Source of the DNA: Cristatella mucedo
Taxonomy: Eukaryota; Bryozoa; Phylactolaemata; Cristatellidae
Length of the DNA: 64,000 nucleotides
Reading direction: 5' to 3'
NCBI GenBank assembly: GCA_009760855.2
Contig: WPIO01000020.1
Span: forward strand, 4,192,001 to 4,256,000
Below, in pieces: positions 51,740 through 63,995 of this stretch; within the stretch, counting starts at the first letter, position 1, and each line of letters opens with the position of its first letter. The position numbers and the translations under genes are program-made. Below the pieces are notes generated by a model, which worked only from the letters and a program-made list of their open reading frames with translations, had not been told where the DNA came from and did not search any database.

Positions 51740-52290
51740 GACATCTCCGACGCTCACGACAGACAAGCCTAGCAGCAGCGCTCTGCACCAGCTGTAAGAG
51801 CCTTAATGCACTGGCAGAACTAGAACTAGAAAAAGTAGTAGACTGTTAAAGAAGTTGAGATAAGATATATAAAAATGCATGGACCAACTTGAATGCATTA
51901 TTATTGTCTAAGTCGACCTGAGTTCGTTCTATGTTACGTGGGTGAAAGTTGGCAGACTGGACTCTAGAGCTAATTTGATCAAATGGTGAAATGATACAAG
52001 GTTAGATGCACTAGTAACGTCAATTTTTAGCGCAAAAATTTCTTCTTTTTGAATGACATTAGTTTAGCCCTAAAATATTAAGTTTATTGTATCACCATTC
52101 AATTTGACCAAGGTGTCTTCCAAACGCGAATGTGTGCAATAAATGCAGCCATAGAGTTTAAAAAGTTTGACGAATGGAAGGCTGAAAGACCTGGGAAAGA
52201 TCAACGTACAGGTACAGCTTAGTTTTATCGTCGTTCAAGTGAAAGCCTAGAATATGCTTTGTGATTACATTAGCAAGAGATGCTGTAAGA
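51740..52290 (-). pseudogene. LINE RT fragment, antisense
   Basis: CGCTCACGACAGACAAGCCT and AGC..CGCTCTGCACCAGCTG at 51745-51800 match 15855-15900. The minus frame near 52230 reads AFHLNDDKTKLYLY. Confidence 0.75.
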
Positions 52291-52469
52291 AAATGGCACG
52301 CCTATCCCCTCGTGTAGCCTCTATACGGAATCTGCATGTCAGACCCAGAATAGAATTTCAAGAGGCAACCAAATCAGCCATTCTGTTTAGACTCACTACC
52401 TTAAGCTTTATGCTATTCAAAAAAAGATAGACAAGTTATTCTAGTGGTTTTTTACGTCATGCATAAACT

Positions 52470-52740
52470 TCTGTAGCAAACAACTTGCAAGACTTAAATC
52501 CTGTGCAACGACAGGCTTGCAGTAGCTGCAAAACTCTTTAGTGAACGTTGTAACTACGACAATATAATACCTCTCACTCAACCTATATCGGCTCCCCATT
52601 CGGCCAAGTATCGACTTTAAAGTACTGTCACTCACTTGAACGATCGACTTTAAAGGACTTTAAAGGACTTGACTTCGTCCTTTCATTCTCTTGCACTGGC
52701 CTACATAGCACATGTATTTCCGCACCAGACATCATTTTCC
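52470..52740 (+). pseudogene. LINE RT C-terminal fragment
   Basis: Plus frames show NYDNIIPLTQPISAPHSAK and DFKVLSL-like blocks, decayed from the LTPLL..L.WLP.K..IDFKVLS motif. A GACTTTAAAG motif recurs four times near 52612-52670. Confidence 0.55.
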
Positions 52741-53636
52741 TACCAAATCGTGTCACGCAAATCGCACTGTGGTGCATTTAATACACCTCAAATATTTGTG
52801 TGACCACTCTTTCACCGCAACGGTTCCTTAATCCACCGACTCCGAAATAAATAGAGTGCATATAGAAATATGATGGAAACCATGAGAGATCGCCTAACTT
52901 GAAGACGTTCAAAATGAAGCGAAAAAAGTACCAGTTATTCGTGCCATTTTCCGTACCATTCGCTCCTCTTTCCGAGTAATTTTTCATTTGCTTAGTTGCA
53001 AAAACACAGGAAATTGTATCGATAACATATTTACATCCTTTCCAGAAAATATAAAGTGAATAGAAAACGAACTTGCCCACTCATTGTGATAAGCAAAAAC
53101 TTATTAATAGAGATATTATAACATTATTTGATATTGAACGTAATTCAGTACGAGCAATTACAGTCAATATAGGAAATTCGGGATCGACTTAAATGTAGCT
53201 TTGATTTAAAAGCAGTCTTCAAAATTATTTTTTTTCAAAATTATTTTTTAAAAGCTTACGAAAGATGTATGAAGCATACGAAACATAGCTTATCAGGCGA
53301 ATTTTTCAATCGAACAGCAGTTTGAACAGCTGGTAATTTATTTTGGAGCTGAAAAAATTTCACCGAAAGAAGGTGAAGCTGAGCGTAACTAACTGATAAT
53401 CACAACCGGCTAAATGACCCAGATCGCTTCCACGGCATTAGATGCTGCGAGCACACAATTTCTTCTAATACTGCAAAAATCTCGTTCCAGCACCATTTCT
53501 GTGTCTCTGCTCTTCGAAGACGACAGTTTTGTGACAATATTCTAGTAGCAGGTTCTCTTAAAAAGAAACCAATTCATTATTTTCCATTCAATGGGTATCT
53601 CAAAAACAGAAATATTTGTTATTTAGGATACAGAGC
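52741..53636. other. No gene recognised; 3' flank of the membrane protein gene
   Basis: AT-rich with a short TTCAAAATTATTTTT duplication at 53218-53250. A 100-codon minus frame (52778-53080) shows no motif. Confidence 0.4.
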
Positions 53637-54767
53637 TCATTGAATTTCTGCAGTACCCACATGAGAGAAGAAAGATATTCCATACAGATCATTTTCAACC
53701 ATGGGTATGTGTGCATCTGAATCACCCACTGCATGGTGTTTGGCAACAAAATGCACTTTGCTATGCGTCTCGGCCGACTGCGTTCCCGAAGAATCAGCAT
53801 TACTGAAATCAGCGTTTAAAGCATCACATAGCAGAGGATGATTTGGTAAAGGAAAAGTTGTACGAGCTTGAGTTGCCGGTGCAGCTAGACGTTGCCGACG
53901 AATGAAGACTATACCTGCAATCAAAGCTGACACGAAGGCTACAGCAGCAGCTGCCGATAGTCCTGCTACCAAACTAGTGTCGGCCCGAGCGGAACCATTT
54001 CCAGTTTCACCGTCCAAGCGGTTCCCAGTATCGTTGGATGAGGGTTGACTTCCAATCTCTATTTTCACAGTGAAACCAGTCCAATTATTCTGACTGCAGC
54101 TTCCGAAACTGTATTGAAGAGTTGACTGTTCTTCTGTTATAAAACTGTAAGTTTCAATATTCCTAAAGCACTTATGCTTGTAGCACAGACGTTCACAACT
54201 TTCAGCTCTGGGAGCAGCCAGCACTGTGAGAATGAGCTGGTCGGACGGTGAGGCTGCCACGATGCTGATTGTGTAGTTATTTCCTTCTGAGCATTTCATA
54301 ATTTTCGGTTGGATCGCGGCATACTTCGAATCGGGAGCGAATACATAATGAACATCATTAACCACGACAGCACTGCTATTAGAGCTATGTTGACACAAGT
54401 TGGTAGTAGATGGTGCTACGAAAGCGACAGTAAATGAGCCATTAGTATCTGGAGCACCAAGGCGCTTCAGTAAGAACAAGTAGATAGACAGCTTTTTGCT
54501 GGCCCACACATACTCCGCATCAGCTAAGTTGCATATGTAGCCTGTCCTAGTGGTTCCCACGAGGAGAGCAAGCGATGAAGCAAATGCATTACAGACTTGC
54601 TCTGGCGGCTCAAGTTGCACACCGTCGATCCTTAGCAGAAGCAGCCTGGGTGGCGCCGGCAAAGTGTGAGTAGTAGCTTGGTTGGAGGACAAGGTTGATA
54701 TGTCCATCATACAAGCACGATTTTTTTTGACCCAGATATCGGCACGACAGCACGAACGAACTGCCAA
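53637..54767 (-). CDS. Unrecognised type I single-pass membrane protein, 376-codon ORF
   Basis: This is the longest non-transposon ORF in the window and matches no family I know. Residues 60-260 look extracellular: eight cysteines (59, 79, 125, 159, 191, 195, 200, 224, with the cluster CERLCYKHKC) and six sequons (N109, 130, 164, 228, 245, 257). A glycine/serine/asparagine-rich stalk leads to one hydrophobic segment (SLVAGLSAAAAVAFVSALIA, about 265-289), followed by the stop-transfer sequence RRQR. A tail of about 85 residues ends with IPMVENDLYGISFFSH. The ORF has no signal peptide of its own. Sequence upstream in another frame (to 55018) appears to belong to the same gene, separated by an A8 run. 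Cell-surface receptor or adhesion function is inferred only from topology. Confidence 0.7.
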   Translation of the reverse strand: MAVRSCCRADIWVKKNRACMMDISTLSSNQATTHTLPAPPRLLLLRIDGVQLEPPEQVCNAFASSLALLVGTTRTGYICNLADAEYVWASKKLSIYLFLLKRLGAPDTNGSFTVAFVAPSTTNLCQHSSNSSAVVVNDVHYVFAPDSKYAAIQPKIMKCSEGNNYTISIVAASPSDQLILTVLAAPRAESCERLCYKHKCFRNIETYSFITEEQSTLQYSFGSCSQNNWTGFTVKIEIGSQPSSNDTGNRLDGETGNGSARADTSLVAGLSAAAAVAFVSALIAGIVFIRRQRLAAPATQARTTFPLPNHPLLCDALNADFSNADSSGTQSAETHSKVHFVAKHHAVGDSDAHIPMVENDLYGISFFSHVGTAEIQ

Positions 54768-55018
54768 GAGTTATTCGCTGTGAGGTTAATATTGATGTTG
54801 CTATTCAAGCACCTGGACAAATCCGATGAGCTTAATAGGCTTAATGCAGTCGAAAAGCAACAAGCCTTCAATAAAAGAGCTGTCAAAGTTGAAAACTTTG
54901 AACTGACAGCCGCAGGCTCGTCTTCTCGCCAGTGGATCATACTGGTCCACTGATACAAGGCGTGTGCTGCAGGCTTACCGGTGGTTACGGTACCGGGTCG
55001 GGTGAGCACCAGTTGCAC
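54707..55018 (-). CDS. Probable N-terminal part of the same membrane protein, other frame
   Basis: The minus ORF from M55018 contains a hydrophobic stretch (STLTALLLKACCFSTALSLL) and NININLTANNSWQFVRAVV, with two sequons. It overlaps the 376-codon ORF in another frame and ends just after an A8 run at about 54720-54727. A one-base change there would join the frames. Homology to the decayed paralogue at 48.7-49.3 kb extends through this region, which supports its being part of the ancestral gene. A spliced join is also possible. Confidence 0.5.
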   Translation of the reverse strand: MQLVLTRPGTVTTGKPAAHALYQWTSMIHWREDEPAAVSSKFSTLTALLLKACCFSTALSLLSSSDLSRCLNSNININLTANNSWQFVRAVVPISGSKKIVLV

Positions 55019-56150
55019 ACTGCAGCTATGCCTGTGGAAAGCCTCACAGGAAGCTCAGAGCAGAGACTGCCTGTGCGGTTTGAATGACGAAGCCGATTCC
55101 AAAGGCGGTAAGAACACGAACGGGCTGAATCAGGAAGTTGTGGTCGGTTCCAAAAAGAAAGTCGGTCAAGGTCGGTGCTCGTCATTCGTTTCTGGAATCC
55201 CCCGCCCAGCGGGCTCTTGTCCAACAGGAGGAGGGGAGTGGCGTTTGTAAAAGAGGCACGGCTGACGGCCGTTGTTTCTTCAGGCCACAAGAATTGCTAC
55301 CCGTGGGTCGCAAGTCATGAAGAGCATGATGATCGTATAATTAATAGCTTCAGAAACCGATGTTATGCACTTGGAACGCTCATTGTTAATCAACAGTAGT
55401 TCCTACCTACATCTGCTAAAGTAAAGTGAGACTAATCCATGTCCTCTAGTTATCATATCCTAAAGTTATATTTTCTGTATGCACTAATACATATAATCCT
55501 CAAAGTATTCTTAATATGTTTTTATTCTCTAACATTTATAAAATAAAATAATATGTATATAATATGTATCTTTAATAAATTAAATACCACCGTATTATTT
55601 ATTTCATTAATAATTATTATAGTTTTATTATATTATATATGTAGATATAGCATACCCTATTATTTCTATTCTAATATTATTTCTATTCTTCAGGAATCCC
55701 TAGATATCTAATGCTGGTCTGAGCCATAAAAGAAAACAGAATGACCTCTAAGCAAGAACGGTTTATACTGTAGGTATTCTGGATCTGGGAGACCGGGCTC
55801 TGGCTCAAGCCGATCGGGCGAGATCTCTCCCGGCATTTGAGCAAGGCATGCCGTCAGTGAAACGTGCCATTAATGAAAGTGCCGGTTGTGCCGTCGGTAA
55901 AATCGCAGCTCGCAGTGACCATATATTTACGATGCAGCTTCGGTTAAGCCGGTGGTTGTGTGATTCCTTGATCGTTTGTCAGTAAAAAAGAACGGCAGCG
56001 AAAGGATAATGCTGGTTCGTTATCATCACTCACCAGGAACAGCTGTTGGCACCAAAAGCAAGAATAAGGTGCGATTAGCTTGGCTACAGTAGCGAGAAAT
56101 TACTTTGGGTTGAAGGGCTAGCAGCGATTCTTGGTAGGTCAAAATGCCAT
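55019..56150. other. No further gene recognised; 5' flank of the membrane protein gene, then AT-rich DNA
   Basis: 55019-55290 retains homology to the 49-kb paralogue. 55500-55680 is very AT-rich. No further gene is seen. Confidence 0.4.
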
Positions 56151-56156
56151 ACCAAA

Positions 56157-56191
56157 TGTTACAACATCATCCTTTGCGTTTGATGTTGTAA
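56157..56191. repeat. 12-bp perfect inverted repeat
   Basis: GTTACAACATCA and TGATGTTGTAAC around an 11-nt loop. No T-tract follows. Confidence 0.8.
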
Positions 56192-56556
56192 CGGGATCTC
56201 TCGACCCCAGCCCAGCCCAAGTGCACGGCGCACAGTCGCTTACCCGTTTCGCTTGTAGTCGACTCACAGTCTGCCAGCCACAGCTGCTAACCAGCTACGG
56301 GGCAAGCAACAACAACGCAGTCGCCTCTAGCAAGAGCCTACAGAGACAGTTTTTTCGTGAGTTGTGTAAATAACAATCACTAAAGCTCCTGTACAGCCAA
56401 CCAAACTTAGTACGCCTACAAACAAAGACTTTCTCCGCTTAGCCAGTGCACTCCATACTGACCTGACTCGGTCTGCCTATGCTGTGTGTGCCCTTAACAG
56501 CACAGCACCTACACACGCCGCCCTGCTCACCACTCTGGGCTACCGATGAGACAGTT

Positions 56557-57163
<607 letters not shown>

Positions 57164-57249
57164 TTTGATGTGTCTTAGAGCTGACTTACTCAGGATATCG
57201 GTTACTGAAACTGCGAGTACATTAGTAAAATCCAAAGCCCTCATTGCTG
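57164..57249. other. Junction between inverted copy and LINE-A fragment
   Basis: Short unique sequence. Confidence 0.4.
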
Positions 57250-57945
57250 TCATTTCGTTGAATTGATGCTCACTGTTTGCCGGTCTACCGGCCTGTGCAA
57301 TCAGGCTCTTAATTTGGTGCAAAATCCTTCAGCTAGGCTTGTCAGTCGTAAGTGTGAAAGTTGCCACGCCACGTCACTTCTCACCGACCTGCACTGGCTC
57401 CCACTCAAGCAGTGCATCGATTTCAAGGTACTGTCGTTCACTTTTAGGTCCAGTCATTCTCTGGCTTTAGCATACCCACCAGAACTCCTAGCCCACCAAG
57501 ACTGGTATAGTGCGACCAACTTCTCTGATTCTAATGGTTTATCTACACCTCGTATAAGCTTCTTATTATTTGGCGACCGTGCCTTTCGTTCGCATGCTCC
57601 TAAAGCCGGGAACTAAATCCCGACTAACATCAGAACATCCCCTGACTTGATGACGTTTAAAAAGAAGCTAAAACGCACATATGTATCACTGCAGTTAGTG
57701 GATCCTTATGACTTCTCCTTTGTTTACTTGCATGTGTTGACACTGTGTATGCTGCCAATAACCACATTTGCATTCTGACCTTGTGCATAATCCTCTAACC
57801 ATTTTATGCTTGTTGACATTGTGAGTGCTCCCACTAACCATGAAATCATTTTTCCATTTCGGCCTATGAAAATTGCATAGAAAGTGATTACGTTCTCTGA
57901 GGCCGAAATAAAATGTATTAATGCTATTATATACTTCTATGCCAT
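57250..57945 (+). mobile_element. LINE-A 3' end copy with altered tail
   Basis: The ORF reads NQALNLVQNPSARLVSR and SCHATSLLTDLHWLPLKQ, then DFKVLSFTFRSSHSLALAYP. A 3' UTR with ACACTGTGTATGCTGCCA follows. The tail keeps GATTACGTTCTCTGAGGC but has ATTTCGGCCT...AGGCCGAAAT in place of the usual AAAGCGCC...GGCGCTTT arms. Confidence 0.88.
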
Positions 57946-59761
57946 TTTTGAATGGTTCAATTTAAAAAGTGTTTCTGTAAATTATTACTGCAGACGGAGA
58001 CTTCATGCGAATTAATGGTTAAGAAGACGTCAGAGCTTTTTTCGTGAACAGTACAATAGTTTCGTCCTAAAGGGCCCAAATGTTGTAGCCGCGATCCTGG
58101 CTTTTGTGGTCCACATGCTCGCTTTCCCCCGTAGGTGGCATCTTCTCCTTACGTGGCATCGGTTGAACAACAATGATGCTTTTTTTAGGGGCAATGACCG
58201 CAGATAAATATTGCGTCATATATTTGTCAACAATGCCTCAGGGAAAAAATACTGTGCTGTGAATGTCTTCCATAGCCTGCGACTCTCAAGCAGCATGGAT
58301 CATTGGCTTCAAATGACCTTGCAACCCGAACCTTCTAGCCAGAGATGCAACTAACGAGTAAATACTACATTATTTCTACTGTAGAGCCATTCGGATATCT
58401 TTCTCTCCTCAGCTCCATTTCTCATGGCTCTATAGTCAGTCTCTTCGAGACAACTAGTTTCAGAGTCGTCCCTTGTACACGTCTAATGAATCCTTACCTC
58501 CTGAGAAAATGTGCCCCAATAATCCGTCTACACAAAATCTCGCACAGACGTTATATTTTTGACATTTCTGTTGAGTCAGCACGCACTCATAAAAGGCCGA
58601 GTGAAGAGAGTCGTTTATATTTACCGCTAGTCAAGACAGTCACGATTGTGTACAGGAAGATGAGACCACACTACGTATTTATTTCTCGTCTTTAGCACAC
58701 TAGCAAAACCTGAGTTCATACTAAACAGTGATTTACATATTAGAGTGATCAGGATTACGAGGACACCGCAGGGTCCATCTCCTCAAGGTTCAATTAAAGA
58801 TTGGGTGATGGCTCATTTTGATCACAGTAAGTATGGCTACCAATTTTTTCTCTGAAACCTTCAAAATTGTATAAAGCGATATTCTAGGAGGTTACTCGGT
58901 GCTTGCAATTGGTGGAGTTGGCATTTTATTAGCGCGAATGAGTTTTTCTCAGCAACGAAGAAAAAAATATCGGCCTCACAATTAAACGGTTAATATTTAG
59001 TAATGAAATCGCTAGTCCATATCGAGAAAATAGCTCATAGACTTTTTTGCAGTCCGACTGGTGATACTGTGGTTTTGAAGTACTCTAAGTGCAGATACGG
59101 AAGTAGTCTTTGAACTTGACTAGCTTTATGTAAGACCCAGACTTATTAAAATGGCGTTCAAGGCTGTGCTTTACCCAGTATATATTTTTAGTTTTTATAG
59201 CATTAAGGTTAGTCTTTGAGTTAGTAAAAGGACTGACGTTAGAGAAATTGCAGAGGTTTCCCAGATTATTTATTGTAATTGCAAGACGAGATAGCACTCC
59301 TATTCAGTAGCACCCAATATAAAGTCCGGACAAGTATTACTGATGGCACTCTCTTGGAAATCTTAAAAACGTCTCCTGTATTCGCACCTTTTTGACTTTT
59401 AATCCTCAGGGGAGTAAACGCGATACATAACTTAAATAGGGCTTCATAGAAATTACCGGTGGTGATTGTCCTTGGTGACCCACTTTGAGGTGCGACAGCT
59501 TAGTTTTGGCCTGATTCGCTCCATAGGGCTCATGGCCAATGGACTTTCCAATATCAATAAAGGCTTGGACCGTGGACCCTCAGTGGATCACTGGGTACCA
59601 TTTTCTTATACTTGGCTGTCACTTTGACAGTGAATAATACTCTTGTATGCATGTTTTGCTATTGTGCTAAAGGCAAGAAAGGAATACGAAGACAGTGCGG
59701 TCACACAACTCTGTAAAAAGCCGTGACCGTCTGGACTAGTTGTGAATATAAATGACTGTTT
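57946..59761. other. No gene recognised; interior between inverted copies
   Basis: Open frames 58345-58695 (plus, 116 codons, SRLYLPLVKTVTIVYRKMRP) and 59085-59297 (minus, LARLAI-like start) have no motif strong enough for a call. Confidence 0.4.
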
Positions 59762-60200
59762 CAACAAGCATAGCATGGTTAGAGACGATATTCACAAGCT
59801 CAGCTTGCAAATATGGTTAGTGGCAGCATGTGCAGTGTCAGCACGCATAAGCAGACAAACAACGAATCTCAAGGATTTACTATTTGCAGTGATATAAAGG
59901 TTCGTGGTTAGCTTCTTTTTACATGTCGCCAGGTCAGGGGACGACGTGACGTTAGTAGCGAGTTACTTCCAGGTTTTCGGAGCATACAAACTAAAGGCAA
60001 GGTATAAACAGAATAGGAGGTTCGTATGGCGTGTTGTTAGTTAACGGATTTTTATTCAGAGAAGCGAAGGCACGATGCCTAGCCTGGCGGGTCAGTTATC
60101 TGACAGGTAACCTGGAGCCAGAGAATCAAATGCATTAATCAATTTGGATGTATTATCCCTTTCTTAACAACCCAGATTTGTAGCAGTAAAATATATTTAC
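59762..60200 (-). mobile_element. LINE-A 3' UTR and C-terminal fragment, antisense
   Basis: AATATGGTTAGTGGCAGCAT and GTCAGCACGCATAAGCA match the complement of the LINE-A 3' UTR. 59950-60180 corresponds to 15590-16020, the RT C-terminal region. Confidence 0.82.
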
Positions 60201-60201
60201 G

Positions 60202-60276
<75 letters not shown>

Positions 60277-60386
60277 GCACGCACACACACACACACACAC
60301 ACATATACACATACTAGATGTTTATGTGTATGTATATATGAGGATATGTATACACACACATACACACACACATACAACACACACAC

Positions 60387-60437
<51 letters not shown>

Positions 60438-60460
60438 TACATATATATATATTCATTGAC
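60201..60460. repeat. Compound (CA)n / (TA)n microsatellite
   Basis: A CA run of about 100 bp from 60203 with CGCG and CACG variants, then CA/TA-mixed sequence and TA runs to about 60455. Confidence 0.95.
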
Positions 60461-60535
60461 TGTAAAGTGCCTAGAAAGAGATTGAGTTCTCTGAGGGCGT
60501 TATATCGAATGTATTATTATTAGTAGTTGTTGTTG
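60461..60535 (+). mobile_element. LINE-A hairpin tail, isolated
   Basis: GTAAAGTGCCTAGAAAGAGA, TTGAGTTCTCTGAGGGCG, TTATATCGAATGTATTATTA. Only the last 70 bp are present, directly after the microsatellite. Confidence 0.88.
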
Positions 60536-61477
60536 TATTGCATACTATGTGGCCTAGCTGAGCTTCAAACAGGGAGAGCTGGAGCTTGACCAGCAACCAA
60601 AAATCAAGCAAATAATAGAGAGAAATGAACACTTCAGGGACGGCTAGCCATTCTTGACATGTCCATTCGGGTCGGCCGTAAAGGTTAGAATTGACGTGTG
60701 CATTCATTCCTGTAACGGAACATTTGCAATGACTAATTAATGTGAGAAACCTAATTAAACAAATATGAGTCACTTTTTAGAATGATACAAATTTCTGGAC
60801 TTACAATACGTTAAGAAAAGGAGTGTGAAGACATCAAGGAAACTCATATTCAGATTGTAGATGGTCATATCTAAGCCTAATAATATTTTGGGAAGAATCG
60901 TCATTTAGGGTCGTCAGTATTTAGCTCATGAAGTTGGAAACCTGAAATTATACCCATGCTCTGTTCACTTTTGTAGTGGTAGAGAATCTTGTATATGCTC
61001 AACACACCATAGCATTGTTTGGAGCAGCGGCAGTTTACACGACTTGACCTGTGTGGATAAAACCAAATCCTCTCCATAAATTAATATTTGAAAATGCACT
61101 TCTAGCACCGAGATTTGAAATGACGGTTGATTTACTTTGAACCCTCACCAAAGTGTAGCTATTCAAAATTTGATAATGTATGTCACATAAATCCGTGCAT
61201 AGTGAGTTAATTGCTTGCTCTTCCTTGTATATTTTTGCTCCCACTGTTTGACTAAGTATAGCTGTGGCGCTCTAAAGTTACAGAGCTCATCAGACGAAAT
61301 AAGCTAACGTGACAAGTAGTATGCTACCTGGGCCGCTCCTCCCCTTCTGTGATGTGAACTCGGGGTTTCTGTCATCATACCGTGATCAGTCTACAATATG
61401 TATGCGCTTCTGTTAAAAAACTGACGCATTTCCTATTGCATTAATTATCAAGCCCAAGAGGCATCTACAAACATGCA
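60536..61477. other. No gene recognised
   Basis: Minus open frames of 100 and 69 codons have no motif. Confidence 0.4.
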
Positions 61478-61640
61478 GTTGACGACCTGGTTTGGATCAG
61501 GGGCTAAGCTTCAATGACCGAGGTAAAGGTAATTGATGCAATAAATAACCGAGGCCGTGGGCTCACGCCCTGTGGCATATATGAAGAGCTTGAATGAAGA
61601 TTAAGTACTCTTAAGGCGATATGCAAATGAATTGTATTAA
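61478..61640 (+). mobile_element. SINE-2 copy, sense, old
   Basis: ACCGAGGCCGTGGGCTCACG, GCCCTGTGGCATATATGAAG, AAGATTAAGTACTCTTAAGG and TGCAAATGAATTGTA align with the reverse complement of 14376-14516. The head is diverged. Confidence 0.75.
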
Positions 61641-61684
61641 TTTTTCATTAAATCTCAGGAATTCATTTCTAGGAAACATAAAAC

Positions 61685-62213
61685 TGTAACTATTGAATCG
61701 AAAGCTCGTTGAATAGACAGTTCTACTGATTCATAGCTATTGAAGCATTAAGGAAAAATAAAATGCAAACTGTGATATCAGGCTAGTCAGTTGCACTTGT
61801 TTCGTTGTAAAGGGTCATCAGACAGATCAATCACTGACGGATGTCAGAAAAGCGAATTAGCCAGTGCTCGCGTTAGAATAGGCAGCGAGAGTTAGGACCT
61901 AAAGCAAAGGCTGCCAGTTCGTTCAGCTCAGTTGACACGCAAGGACGCCCTGAGCTAACAGTATAAAAGAGTGATAAGTAAGGAATGAAGATAGGCAATG
62001 TCTCTAGCCTGTGCGTTAAGTATGAATCCAAGGCATACCTGAATCAGGCTCGTTGACAAGGGTCTAACACCGTCTAAAACGGTTTGGTGCGAGTGAGTGA
62101 GAGGGGGAGAGTGATACAGACCAGTCTGTGACAAGTGAAAAGGCGCTAGTGCCTAAATTTACGGCGAGAAACAGCTAGCTGTGGGGTAGGCTGCACTGTT
62201 GTGCTTTGGTGGT
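61685..62213 (-). repeat. Right copy of the long inverted repeat
   Basis: Reverse complement of 56557-57163. The outer end is GCACTGTTGTGCTTTGGTGG and the inner end CGAAAGCTCGTTGAATAGAC. Confidence 0.9.
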
Positions 62214-62470
62214 TTTGTAGAACAGTGCTATGGTGACGGCAGATCTGACTCTTTCTTTATTACTCTCAAAGCGCACATACACGAGACCTCGATCGATCGC
62301 AGCGGACGAAGCGAAATATAACATGCATCAATGGCGTGACTCTGTCTGTGACTCTGCGGCCATTGCTTAACTATTGGCCCCAGGTGAGACATGGTCGTTA
62401 GTGTCATGGCGTTTCGTTAATTACAATAGCAGAAGCCGCAGGCACATACAAAATCGCTTCCCCAATAGAA
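62214..62470 (-). repeat. Possible LTR
   Basis: GACTCTTTCTTTATTACTC resembles the polyadenylation region of LTR-B (GACTC..TCTTTATTACC). GCAGGCACATACA resembles its outer end, and CTTCCCCAATAG beyond could be a polypurine tract complement. No second copy is in the window. Confidence 0.4.
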
Positions 62471-62935
62471 AATAGATTTCATAGTCAACTAGCTTGGCAG
62501 GTATGGGGGCGGCCCTCAGGTCTGGAAACTCGTGCAGGCATTGGCTCCCCGTGCTCTTCTCAGCTGCCTGCTCAGGCGGTGCCCTGTCCACCGAAATGTC
62601 GTTCAGGCTCAATCAGGATGGTAATTTAAACGTTAAAGAGTTCCGATCGGCTAGAATGTAGGCTACTCGACAGCCATTCGAACGAGGCAGTCGCCAACTC
62701 TGCCCATCGCGATCAGCCGGTCATACATGCAGCCCACCTTTAGGCAAAGCTGGGCCACAGCTTCCACTGTCAGGCGGTTTCCACAGGTCACCTCCATGCG
62801 AACCTCGATGGCCGGATCATGTTGCCTAGCGACGCGGCTACCTTCGGATAGTCTTCTAGCGCGCAGGTAAAATAAGAATAAATAGAAAACCGATCATGGG
62901 ACCGCGTGCTTAGTAGGTCGTGACGTCAACAACTG
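62471..62935 (-). other. Unassigned, possibly retroelement-derived
   Basis: The minus frame 62612-62421 (MSLNDISVDRAPPEQAAEKS) would lie inside the LTR-bounded element if the call to its left is right. No motif confirms this. Confidence 0.3.
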
Positions 62936-63995
62936 AGCAAACACACCACGTACTTACGCAGAGTGCAAGAGGAGACTTCGGCTCTCAGCAGAAAACGCGA
63001 ATCTTCAGATGCGCTCGCTCACCGCACGGGCTCCACGGGATGATCCGGCTCTGTAAAACCACTCCGTTTCACTCTTACGACCTAGTCATTCTCGGGGTTC
63101 CACTTCGCCAAGTCAATCTCGAAGCTGTGCTCCTCTGCGCTTTGCACATAACCGCTCTTGTGTGTGCTCTTCCCCACCGAAACCGCCTAAGTGCTTCGCT
63201 TAGCGGCAGTGAAGCTCTTGCAGCTTCACTCTCGGGCGGGCAGACTAGGCCTCGTCGCAGGCCTGGACCTGTCGCCTTGCCGTGGACTACTGTCTATGTC
63301 TCGGTGCTCCTCTGCACTCTGCACCTAGAAGCTCATGCGGGGGCTCTTCATCGCCGAGACACTTCGGTGCCGCGGCCTCTGAGATGGTCTCCGTCGCTAC
63401 TAAGCTCTCGCGGCTGCGCTTCTTCTCTGAGACGTCGTTTGCTCAGACCGTCTGCACCTTTTCGAAAGCTACTGTCGTCTTGCTGCTGACCGCTATCTCG
63501 CGGTGCTCCTCTTTACTCAGTGCCGAGGCGCTTTTGTGGGTGATCTCCACCCCAAGAAGCTCTGGCCGCTGCGCTCCCCGGCCGAGACGTCGCTCTCTCT
63601 CGCGCGCTCTTTGCAGCCGAGATGCTCTTCGCCGCTACGACGCTCTCGCTGCTGCCCTTCGCCGCCGAGACGCCGTTCGCTCGAGCCGCCTGCGCCTCGT
63701 CGCAGTTTACTACTGCCTCGCCACTGACCGTTATCGCCTCGCCGCTGGAAGCCATCATGCCTATCGTTCGTCTCCGGCTGCTGCCGCTGCCCACTTACTT
63801 TGTTCTGACACTCTTCGGCTGTGATGGCTACTATGTCGGAAGCGGTCTCATACCCACTTCCTTCACTGGTATTGCAGCCGGATAGCTGCGGCATCTGAAT
63901 GAGTTCCGCTCGTCAGTCTGGCTCTTGCGGGCAATTGATGGTAAGGGCCGACCGGTGATGAAGCTGTCTCGTTGCTTAGCTTTTTCCCGGTCTCG
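62936..63995. repeat. CpG-rich region with irregular internal repeats
   Basis: Related segments recur, for example GGTGCTCCTCTGCACTCTGC (63302) with similar text at about 63127 and 63500. GAGACGTCGTTTGCTCAGAC at about 63428 is similar to 63667. The CTTCGCCGCCGAGACG theme also repeats. Frames on both strands are open because of composition; the minus frame 63894-63517 is Gly/Ser/Arg-rich. Repeat-derived, coding status unresolved. Confidence 0.45.

Noticed and set aside
58345..58695. Possible small gene of 116 codons
   Set aside because: No motif, signal peptide or splice context; not distinguishable from chance.
60153..60434. Minus ORF across the CA/TA tract
   Set aside because: Repeat-driven translation only.
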